Assembly: GCF_900103525.1 (NCBI RefSeq)
Contig: NZ_FNHN01000015.1
Coordinates: 1-64,000, forward strand
From: Bacillus sp. OK048
GTDB taxonomy: Bacteria; Bacillota; Bacilli; Bacillales; Cytobacillaceae
Reading direction: 5' to 3'
DNA: 64,000 nt
The notes under the pieces were generated by a model that ran no database searches, was not told the DNA's origin, and saw nothing but the letters and a program-made list of their open reading frames with translations. Below are positions 1-7,130 of the stretch, piece after piece. Within the stretch, counting starts at the first letter, position 1. Each line of letters begins with the position of its first letter. The translations under genes were made by a program, and so were the position numbers.

Positions 1-266
1 TATCTTCTAACCTCATTTAATTAGAAAGGTAATTATCTTAGTTATTAGCACCTATTTTAGCACCTAAATTTCAAGAGTGACAATAACCATTGTCAATCTG
101 TTAGTTAGCACGCTAACGGTTACCTTGTTACATATTTGTGAATAAAGAAGCTACAACTTCTTCAATTAAAGCACCCAATTACTTTAAGTACAATACTTCA
201 CAATCATTTTTACGCCTTTATAAACTTAATTTCTTAAATGCGTTATCAATGCAAAATTACACCATC

Positions 267-785
267 TTAAAGACGAATAGAGCCATAATGATGTCGACCC
301 TCAAAAAGAAACGCAATGATACTCTCATAATAAGGTATAAATTTTTTTAGTTCGATTAGCTTTAAGATTTCCTCTTTTGAAGCCCATTTGGCTGCTTGTA
401 CCTCTTCAGTCTGTAATTTCAATTCATTCAAATCAAAGTCATATTCAATTAAATAAAAATCATCAAAGCCACGTTCAAAGTTAATAGTAAATTGTGGACG
501 TATCTTTTCAAAATTATAATGAATCCCCAACTCCTCGAACAACTCTCTTGAAGCAGCCTGCTGACTTGTATCGCCTGCAACCGCACTACCACCACAAGTG
601 ATATCCCAAAGGTTCGACCATCCTTGCTTAAAGGGCTGACGCTGCTGAATGAGCATCTCTCCTTTTGAATTAAATATACATACGTGTACTACTAAATGAA
701 ACTCGTCTGATGTCATTTCATCTCCACGAGTTATTTGTTTCTCTATTTTATTACGATGCTTATCATATAAATCCCACTTTTCCAT
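267..785 (-). CDS. NUDIX hydrolase
   Basis: Predicted cytoplasmic NUDIX hydrolase of about 172 residues. The NUDIX box is complete: GGSAVAGDTSQQ followed by REL, EE and LGI, with Asp where the first Glu usually sits. The layout (WDLYD start, VHV strand, GWSNLWD before the box) resembles the IDI-like NUDIX group, which acts on nucleoside or isoprenoid diphosphates; the substrate cannot be told from sequence. I chose the ATG at 785 because AAGGAG lies 8 bases upstream; the frame extends 16 codons further but has no ribosome binding site there. Monocistronic. Confidence 0.85.
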   Translation of the reverse strand: MEKWDLYDKHRNKIEKQITRGDEMTSDEFHLVVHVCIFNSKGEMLIQQRQPFKQGWSNLWDITCGGSAVAGDTSQQAASRELFEELGIHYNFEKIRPQFTINFERGFDDFYLIEYDFDLNELKLQTEEVQAAKWASKEEILKLIELKKFIPYYESIIAFLFEGRHHYGSIRL

Positions 786-894
786 TGCTAAACTCCTTAT
801 GTATATTTTGATATCAAGATTCTCAGTATACAATAAAATAAATTTATAATAATGAATTTTACAAAAATATTTAACGATTTGGAATAAAGTAGAT

Positions 895-930
895 AAACGT
901 TCCCAAAGCGTCGTTTGGGAACGTTTTTTT
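895..930. terminator. strong hairpin terminator
   Basis: A 13-bp perfect stem (895-907 with 914-926, core AACGTTCCCAAA) with a six-base loop and a T-run to 930 on the plus strand. No plus-strand gene ends here, so it may insulate the NUDIX gene from its upstream neighbour. Confidence 0.75.
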
Positions 931-1001
931 ACTTAGAGTTAAAAGTCCGCAAAAACTGACTGTACTCCTTGTTAAACTAAACTGCTCGTTACTTCAATAA
1001 G

Positions 1002-1031
1002 AAAAAAGCATTACCGTTGTTCCAGTAATGC
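1002..1031 (-). terminator. terminator of the small membrane protein gene
   Basis: GCATTAC (1008-1014) pairs with GTAATGC (1025-1031); on the minus strand the stem is followed by six T (1002-1007). It lies about 45 bases after the stop of the gene ending at 1075. Confidence 0.75.
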
Positions 1032-1074
1032 ACCTCGTTAGTGACATAACGCTGCTACGCAAAAACTCGTAGTT

Positions 1075-1257
1075 TTAATTAACATCACTTGATTTCAATT
1101 TTATCAATCGGTTTATTTTGTAAATAATTACAGATAAATAAGCAACTATTAGTGTGATTAAATAAACAGTTGGCATATCGTTTTTTAAATCAAGATAAAT
1201 AAAAGTTACTAATAATAACGAGTATACAAAAATCTCAATCCACAATTTTTTCTGCAT
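1075..1257 (-). CDS. small two-helix membrane protein
   Basis: About 60 residues, unrecognised. Two hydrophobic segments (roughly residues 5-22 and 29-47) joined by a short polar LKNDMP loop and followed by a basic tail suggest a small integral membrane protein with both ends on the same side. I chose the ATG at 1257, with GGAG 9 bases upstream; a longer frame to 1293 has no ribosome binding site. Its own terminator follows. Confidence 0.55.
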   Translation of the reverse strand: MQKKLWIEIFVYSLLLVTFIYLDLKNDMPTVYLITLIVAYLSVIIYKINRLIKLKSSDVN

Positions 1258-1680
1258 ATAAATTCTCCATTTCCAAATAATATTATTAAACATACCTGCA
1301 TCTTTAGCTTAAGTACATTCTTTCACAAAGTCTTCTAATAATGAGATCTTTACTACGCAGTATGAGTCTACTACGTAATACAAGAGTTAATCTCACGGGT
1401 TTGCATAGCATATGACTGACCTAATTGAAAATCAATCGAATTTTTACAACACTTTTGATTCTAAAAAATACGGTTTATATCTTTTATCACCACAAGGATG
1501 GGCAGTGGTAACAGTCTGTCATTCTTTGGTTCACCATTTTGCCATTTGATGGTAAATGCTATATATCAAAGGTGGCACATTTCAATGAGATGTTAAAATG
1601 AGATAATTGAAGTATATGACAGATACATTGCAGAAAAACACTTTGTCCATTTTGAAAATTTCAAACTTTAAAATGGTCAA
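1258..1680. other. intergenic region, no gene seen
   Basis: About 420 bases of AT-rich sequence between the small membrane gene and the helicase terminator. I see no open frame with a ribosome binding site and no clear RNA structure. Confidence 0.6.
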
Positions 1681-1720
1681 AAATAAACAAGCCTTTTAAC
1701 ATAGTTAGGCTTGTTTATTT
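1681..1720. terminator. bidirectional terminator after the helicase gene
   Basis: AAATAAACAAGCC (1681-1693) pairs with GGCTTGTTTATTT (1708-1720), a 13-bp stem with T-rich flanks both ways. The right arm overlaps the stop codon of the minus-strand helicase gene. Confidence 0.8.
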
Positions 1721-3631
1721 TATATTATTGATTCTCTCTATTCCCGGTTTGATTTGTTTTCTCTCTTTCATAATAATATCAAGATATTGTGTAAATTCAG
1801 ATTCTCCAGAATAGGAAAGACATAAGTATTCTTTTGCTCTCGTCATTCCTATGTACAACAGTGAAACTTCCCTTTCCTTATTCTCCTCAAGCGGAAACGG
1901 CATGGAGTCCACATTAACTATAAATACAGCACGGAAATCTAATCCTTTACTGCTATCGATGGTACTAATTTTAACTTTACCATCATCTTTTGCATATGAA
2001 CGTTTTGAAACGTCGTTCTCCGTGATCCAATAGTAAGGTAATCCTTCATCCTTCAAATTACGCTTGATAATATCAATTATAGGATATTTATGAGTCCGTT
2101 TAACACGGTAAAGAATTAAGATGTCCTCTAGCGGGACTTTTTTCTCCATATGTAATTTCTTGATGGAGCGAGCAACAATTCTCATTTCGTCAAAAAAATT
2201 AGCTGCCTTTACGATGCCAGGCTCTGGACCTTTTCGTTTTGTGCTCTGGGGGGCAATAATCTCACCTTCGAGTTCACGATTGACCACTTTATTTTTAAAC
2301 ATCGAATGCTTGCGGTAAAAGTCCCAAGCAAATTTTACAATCTGTTGGGTGTTGCGATAATTGATGGACAGAACCTTTGATCTCCCTTGAAAACTTAAGC
2401 CCGTATCCTGCACATAGGAACGCTTCCGCTGATAAATTGTTTGAGCGCGGTCCTCGACTAATAATAAAGACTGTGTATCTGCATTAATCAGTAAACTTAC
2501 TAGTCGGAGCCAGTCCGCTTCAAAGTCCTGCCCTTCGTCAATCAAAACGGCGTCATATGTAGGTAGAATCGCTTCTTTTCTATCTAGTTTTTCTATGATA
2601 TCTGGAAGCTGCTGCTCCCTTATCCTTAAATCATTCTTTAACCAGGAGTGAAAATTTCTTACAATAATATTCTCATTTTGCACAGACTTAGCATTTGGAT
2701 CAAAATCAAATAAATCCTCAGGTTCATTGAGCATATGATGGATCATTTGCTGGATCGCATTTGAAAGCGATATATTGTAACAGAGAATGAGAATCTTCCA
2801 GTCTGGATTCTGTTTTGATAACATTTTTGCTCGACTTGCTAAGATAATCGTTTTGCCACTTCCCGCAACTCCACGTATTAAGCGATTCTTATCCCCTATC
2901 TGTTTAGCTAAATTCTCCTGGTGCAGATCCATGGTCTTAATATCATGCAAGGATAATAGAAGCTGGTCCTGATAAGGTACAGGCGATTTGTATTCAGCAC
3001 TAATCCGTACCTCTGGAAATAAGTGATATCGAATAGCATTAATATCTTCAAAGGATAGTGGTTCCTTTAATCGAAATGGTACAACAAACATATTCAGGAT
3101 CTTTTCCATTAGGACTTCTTCAGAAAATGCTTCTTTTTCAGGATCGATTTCATCCCTAGTTAAACAAAGAGTCGGTTCAATAACTGAATATAAACCCTCT
3201 TCTATAAAATCCTTCGAATACAATCTAGTAAAAACAACACCATGACCGTAAGGAAACTTTAATTGAAATTTATATTTTCCGTCTAATTGAATCAAACTTT
3301 TATCTTTTTTCAACGTATCAACCACATGAAACATATTGTCCCTTGCCTGCTTCATCGGACTTTTTATGACCGCTTGATCTCTAGAGGTAGTAATAATATG
3401 CCATTCATCATGGTTAATTTGAAACAGGGTATTCTTGGTATAGTCCTTTACTTCTAACACGACAATGCCAAGGTCAGGCCCGATAATCACAAAATCAGGT
3501 CTTCGTCCTTGAATATCAGGTTCAAAATAAACAATGTAATCATCCGGTAAAAAGGTCTTAAGGGTTCGAAAAAACAGCCTCTCCCCTGTTGTCGCAGATG
3601 TCCGAATGGTCTCGGGAATCGTAATTGCCAT
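1715..3631 (-). CDS. NERD-domain UvrD-like helicase
   Basis: About 638 residues. The N-terminal third is a NERD (nuclease-related) domain: TGERLFFRTLK, then PDFVIIGPDLGIVVLEVK, a restriction-like D...ExK core. The rest is a superfamily 1 helicase: Walker A GVAGSGKT near residue 255, Walker B LIDEGQD near 370, and the C-terminal motifs SSKGLDFRAVF and GMTRAKEYL. NERD-helicases are known DNA-processing proteins often found in defence loci; the specific role is inferred. I chose the ATG at 3631, preceded by GGAG; a start at 3688 has no ribosome binding site. Monocistronic, with a terminator at the stop. Confidence 0.85.
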   Translation of the reverse strand: MAITIPETIRTSATTGERLFFRTLKTFLPDDYIVYFEPDIQGRRPDFVIIGPDLGIVVLEVKDYTKNTLFQINHDEWHIITTSRDQAVIKSPMKQARDNMFHVVDTLKKDKSLIQLDGKYKFQLKFPYGHGVVFTRLYSKDFIEEGLYSVIEPTLCLTRDEIDPEKEAFSEEVLMEKILNMFVVPFRLKEPLSFEDINAIRYHLFPEVRISAEYKSPVPYQDQLLLSLHDIKTMDLHQENLAKQIGDKNRLIRGVAGSGKTIILASRAKMLSKQNPDWKILILCYNISLSNAIQQMIHHMLNEPEDLFDFDPNAKSVQNENIIVRNFHSWLKNDLRIREQQLPDIIEKLDRKEAILPTYDAVLIDEGQDFEADWLRLVSLLINADTQSLLLVEDRAQTIYQRKRSYVQDTGLSFQGRSKVLSINYRNTQQIVKFAWDFYRKHSMFKNKVVNRELEGEIIAPQSTKRKGPEPGIVKAANFFDEMRIVARSIKKLHMEKKVPLEDILILYRVKRTHKYPIIDIIKRNLKDEGLPYYWITENDVSKRSYAKDDGKVKISTIDSSKGLDFRAVFIVNVDSMPFPLEENKEREVSLLYIGMTRAKEYLCLSYSGESEFTQYLDIIMKERKQIKPGIERINNIK

Positions 3632-3826
3632 AACAATCGCTCCAAAAATTGTAATTTCCTCCATTATACTACAATTAGGACATTTCACCCATGATATTAC
3701 AAAAACTTCTAATTACGGAAGAAACAACTGCTATGCTTTGACTACTTTCTACCAAAATTAACAAAATTCTCCCAAAAGTATTGTTTTTTACTATATCTTA
3801 TTCTATTAATAGTATTATAGGAAAAT

Positions 3827-4249
3827 ATGACCAGGCATAAAATGTTAGGACTCACAGAAAGCGGAGTGAATGAATTGTTAAAAGGAATAATAGAAAAGTT
3901 TTTCAAATCAACTCAACCTACTAGTACTCCTCAAACTCAATCAATAAGTCAAGCAGACGTGGAGGCATTAGTGGACGCAAAGCTAAAAGAACATGCTGCT
4001 GCATTAGAAACCACTCTCGCTGAAAAGGGAAACCAAGTTCTCAGCCAGGATGAGGATTATACGTTATCAGCAAAGCAAATCGAGTATGCGCTTTCGTTGA
4101 TTGAAAAAGTAAAAGATGAATTTGAACTGGCAATAGAACCGTCCAATCTGACAATTAAAGATTTAAATAGATTAGTTGCCTATAATCGTTATAAGAATAA
4201 GGGTACGCTTATTAATCTTGTGAAAAAAGGAGTTTTAACTAGAAAATAG
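3827..4249 (+). CDS. unknown protein with helical middle
   Basis: 140 residues, not recognised. A Thr/Gln/Ser-rich linker (about 28-42) separates a short N-terminal helix from an Ala/Glu-rich, probably helical middle; the C-terminal third (LSAKQIEYALSLIEKVKDEF, then NLTIKDLNRLVAYN) is well ordered and may be the functional part. AGGA lies 5 bases before the ATG at 3827. It is divergent from the helicase and ends at its own terminator. No signal peptide or membrane segment. Confidence 0.6.
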   Translation: MTRHKMLGLTESGVNELLKGIIEKFFKSTQPTSTPQTQSISQADVEALVDAKLKEHAAALETTLAEKGNQVLSQDEDYTLSAKQIEYALSLIEKVKDEFELAIEPSNLTIKDLNRLVAYNRYKNKGTLINLVKKGVLTRK

Positions 4250-4250
4250 A

Positions 4251-4288
4251 AAAATTCCTTGGTTACTATAACGAACCAAGGAATTTTT
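4251..4288 (+). terminator. rho-independent terminator
   Basis: AAAATTCCTTGGTT pairs with AACCAAGGAATTTT across a nine-base loop, with a T-run, directly after the stop at 4249. Confidence 0.9.
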
Positions 4289-4439
4289 CGATTATCTTTT
4301 GCTCAGTTAATAATGTTGAGAGTTAGATATGGTTCGTTTATCACACAACCATACATTTGACGAGCAACATTAGAGTTACTTATACTTTACCGCAATAGCA
4401 GAGTTGCTTATATTCAGGGAGCTCGAAACAGTCAGTGAA

Positions 4440-4731
4440 AAATCGTAACAAAAAGATCTAAATCAAACCAAATGAAACCCAATCATTTTGTATGAGACAG
4501 GTTCGTGCTTTCAAGCCTCAGTGAGTGTAGTTTCCTGAAAAGGAAATAGCACGATGAACTACGTTAGTGGATAAGGTAAAGAAACACCTGCGGATGTGTA
4601 CACCAGTCTGCTGCTCTGTTAGCTACGAGGAAGACCGTTTCCTAGGGTTTGGAAACCAAACACCGAAATAGCATGTCCTGTCCATTGACTTTGGCAAGGA
4701 GGAAAATACCCGTAATGGAGGTTGGTCAGAA
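4440..4731 (+). ncRNA. omega-RNA (HEARO-type) upstream of iscB
   Basis: Non-coding, strongly structured stretch ending exactly at the iscB start, the position of the omega-RNA/HEARO RNA in IscB loci. Visible helices: GTTCGTGCT (4501-4509) with AGCACG-AT-GAAC (4548-4559); an inner TTTCC/GGAAA hairpin (4531-4546); ACAC/GTGT; and GTTTGG-AAA-CCAAAC near 4648. The purine-rich tail AAGGAGG and later GGAGG near 4720 doubles as the iscB ribosome binding site. The 5' limit and guide segment are not defined by sequence alone. Confidence 0.65.
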
Positions 4732-5964
4732 ATGACCCATTGTTTTGTGTTAGATGCGCAAGGCAACAAGTTGTCTCCAACAAGAGAAAATCGTGCATGG
4801 TATTTAATTCGGAAACAGAAAGCCACTTTGAAAAGTAAATTTCCAATGGTGATTCAACTAAAAAAGGAAATCTCCGTAGAAGAAATTGACACTACACCGA
4901 TTCTTCTAGGAATTGATGATGGTTCAAAGTTTGTTGGAATTGCTTTAGTACAAAAATGTAAAACCAAAAATAAACCTGTGTTCAAAGGAACCATTGAACA
5001 ACGAACAGATGTAAAAGAAAAAATCGCCATAAGACGAGGATATCGTCGATACAGAAGGCAGCATAAAAGATACAGACCTGCTCGATATGATAATCGATCA
5101 TCTTCCAATCGTGAAGAGCGAATTCCGCCAAGTATTAAACAAAAGAAGGATTCTATTTTAAGAGTGATTAATCCACTGCATAAGTGGATACGAATCGACG
5201 GTATTTTCTTAGAAGATGTCTTAATTGATATTCGAGCATTGGAGAAAGGCTATAAACCATACAAATGGGAATATCAACAAAGTAATCGACTAGATGAAAA
5301 CATTCGAAAAGCAGTAGTGCTTCGTGATCATAATACCTGTCAGGATTGTGGATTGGCAAATGCCCGAATGGAAGTTCACCACATTACCCCAAGACGACTA
5401 AATGGCAGTGATTCCATTCATAACTTAATCACGCTATGTTCCACATGCCATCAAAAGGTAACGGGAGATGAGTTAAACCATTGTGAGAGATTCTATCAAA
5501 AAGTAAATGGCAGAAGGATCTATTACATTGATGCCATGCATGTGATGCAAGGGAAGACCTATCTTCAAAATGAATTAAAGAAAATTGCCCCATTATCCAT
5601 AACCACTGGAGGCGATACTGCAAACAAACGCATTGATTGGGGAATTGAGAAGACACACGCCAATGATGCGATTGTTATTTGTCATTCAAAAGTTAGACCT
5701 GAACAATGTGAAATCAATAATTGGGTGATAAAACCAATGAGAAAACACTCTAATAAGAAAATAGAGTCGGTAAATGGTTTTCATCACAGGGATTATGTTC
5801 AATATACCAAACGCAATGGAGAAAGTTATTTGGCATATATCACCGCTCTTTATCCAGAAAAAAATCAATGTAACATGACCACAATAGAGGGGAAAGTTTT
5901 GAAAAGATATGGTCTTTCAAGGTTAACTTTATTATGGCGATTTAACAAAATCTATTGGTTATAA
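4732..5964 (+). CDS. iscB: IscB RNA-guided nuclease (RuvC-HNH, Cas9 relative)
   Basis: 410 residues. N-terminal PLMP-like segment (about 1-45, here LSPTRENRAWYL), RuvC-I with D62 (LLGIDDGSKFVGIAL), Arg-rich bridge helix (about 98-121: RRGYRRYRRQHKRYRPARYD), RuvC-II with E161 (IFLEDVLID), an HNH insertion (about 203-242: CxxC, VHHITP with H216/H217, CSTC), and RuvC-III (KTHANDAI, H309 and D312). All catalytic residues are present, so it should be active. IscB enzymes are omega-RNA-guided DNA endonucleases ancestral to Cas9. GGAGG lies 9 bases before the ATG, inside the RNA region. Confidence 0.92.
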   Translation: MTHCFVLDAQGNKLSPTRENRAWYLIRKQKATLKSKFPMVIQLKKEISVEEIDTTPILLGIDDGSKFVGIALVQKCKTKNKPVFKGTIEQRTDVKEKIAIRRGYRRYRRQHKRYRPARYDNRSSSNREERIPPSIKQKKDSILRVINPLHKWIRIDGIFLEDVLIDIRALEKGYKPYKWEYQQSNRLDENIRKAVVLRDHNTCQDCGLANARMEVHHITPRRLNGSDSIHNLITLCSTCHQKVTGDELNHCERFYQKVNGRRIYYIDAMHVMQGKTYLQNELKKIAPLSITTGGDTANKRIDWGIEKTHANDAIVICHSKVRPEQCEINNWVIKPMRKHSNKKIESVNGFHHRDYVQYTKRNGESYLAYITALYPEKNQCNMTTIEGKVLKRYGLSRLTLLWRFNKIYWL

Positions 5965-5986
5965 AATCCTAAATATGGAGGTGAAG

Positions 5987-6039
5987 CCTGGTAATAAAAA
6001 AGGAAAATGGTACGCTTTTGTACGTTTTTTGTTACCAGG
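5987..6039 (+). repeat. right-end hairpin of the IscB element
   Basis: CCTGGTAA (5987-5994) pairs with TTACCAGG (6032-6039), with a nested GTAC/GTAC pair in the loop. Imperfect subterminal hairpins of this kind mark the right ends of IS200/IS605-superfamily elements. It ends 6 bases before the next gene's ATG. Confidence 0.55.
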
Positions 6040-6045
6040 TATAAC

Positions 6046-6948
6046 ATGGATGACAATTCTCCGAAAGATGCGGTGTTAAAGGCGAAACGGTGGCCTAAAG
6101 TTAGTATCGCGGCGGGTCCTCGTCATACCGTTGGGCTAAGATCTGGCGGTACAGTTACGGCTATAGGTGATAATAAATATGGCCAATGTGAGGTAAGCGG
6201 CTGGCGTGATATGGTGGCAGTCGCGACTGGCAATGTTCATATGGCACCGAACACGGGTAATGCTCATACCATCGGACTTAAATCGAACGGCACGGTGACT
6301 GCTGTGGGCTGGAATAAGCATGACCAATGCGAGGTAAGCGAATGGCGCGATATTGTCGCGATTGCTGCAGGGTGGCGTCGTACCGTTGGGGTTAGATCGG
6401 ATGGAACGGTGGTGGCTGTGGGTCGAGATAAAGAAGGACAATGCAATGTAAGCGAATGGCGTGATATAGTGGGTGTTGCGGCGGGTGATTGGCATACCGT
6501 CGGGCTTAAATCGGACGGCATCGTGTTGGCTACAGGTAATAATCGGTATGGCCAATGCAATGTGAGCGGTTGGCACGACATGGTGGCGATCGAGGCGGGT
6601 TACCTTCATACCGTTGGGCTTAAATCAGATGGGACGGTGGCACCTGTAGGTTTGAATAAGCACGACCAATGCGAGGTAAGCAGTTGGGGCGGTATTGTGG
6701 AGATTGCGGCGGGTAGTTATCATACAGTCGGACTTAAATCAGACGGGACCGTGGTGGCTGTGGGATTGAATAAGCATGGTCAATGTGAAGTAAGCGAATG
6801 GCGCGATATTGTCGCGGTTGCAACGGGTTGCGCTCATACCGTCGGGCTTAAATCGGATGGCAACGTGGTGGCTGTGGGTGATAATGAATATGGCCAATGC
6901 GATGTAAGTAGCTGGCGTGGCATTCAACTGCCCCACATTAATATTTAA
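6046..6948 (+). CDS. RCC1-repeat beta-propeller protein
   Basis: About 300 residues made almost entirely of six to seven RCC1-type repeats of roughly 45-50 residues (pattern HTVGLKSDGTVVAVG, then GQC and VSxW). RCC1 folds form seven-bladed propellers used for protein binding; bacterial partners are mostly unknown. There is no signal peptide and no other domain. The ATG at 6046 has only a weak AGGT upstream and sits immediately after the IscB right-end hairpin, so the element may have landed in the promoter or 5' end of this gene. Codon use is more GC-rich than in its neighbours. Confidence 0.75.
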   Translation: MDDNSPKDAVLKAKRWPKVSIAAGPRHTVGLRSGGTVTAIGDNKYGQCEVSGWRDMVAVATGNVHMAPNTGNAHTIGLKSNGTVTAVGWNKHDQCEVSEWRDIVAIAAGWRRTVGVRSDGTVVAVGRDKEGQCNVSEWRDIVGVAAGDWHTVGLKSDGIVLATGNNRYGQCNVSGWHDMVAIEAGYLHTVGLKSDGTVAPVGLNKHDQCEVSSWGGIVEIAAGSYHTVGLKSDGTVVAVGLNKHGQCEVSEWRDIVAVATGCAHTVGLKSDGNVVAVGDNEYGQCDVSSWRGIQLPHINI

Positions 6949-7092
6949 AAACACCGAACCATAAAATGGTTGAATGAGTTAATATGAAGTTTCTGCTCTT
7001 AAAATATACGGAGGTTTATTATCGGTAACTTCGCAAAGTAAGGAGTATTAAGGAAAAAGAGTGAATTTGCTTAAATAATTTACTTTCAACCC

Positions 7093-7130
7093 AAAAATCC
7101 TCGCGTCCACTATTGGACCCGAGGATTTTT
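7093..7130 (-). terminator. terminator overlapping the helicase stop codon
   Basis: AAAAATCCTCG (7093-7103) pairs with CGAGGATTTTT (7120-7130); GTCCA/TGGAC extends the stem. The stop of the minus-strand gene (7110-7112) lies inside the loop. Confidence 0.85.

Larger units (their letters stand above)
4430..6040 (+). mobile_element. IscB-type (ISC) element, no transposase
   Basis: A non-autonomous IS200/IS605-superfamily-like unit: structured left non-coding region (about 4440-4731), iscB (4732-5964), and a right-end hairpin (5987-6039). No TnpA Y1 transposase lies in the window, as is usual for ISC elements mobilised in trans. The ends are approximate: the left end is set where RNA-like structure begins, the right end at the outer arm of the hairpin. 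In known IscB systems the guide is read from the DNA just outside the left end, which here would be around 4400-4440. Confidence 0.6.

Noticed and set aside
138..350. 70-codon plus-strand frame at the left edge
   Set aside because: Overlaps the end of the NUDIX gene on the other strand and has no ribosome binding site.
4619..4846. Minus-strand frames over the IscB leader
   Set aside because: They cross the structured RNA and the start of iscB in antisense and have no ribosome binding site.
6136..6954. Long minus-strand frames opposite the RCC1 gene
   Set aside because: They are the antisense of the repeats; the plus strand gives a coherent propeller protein.
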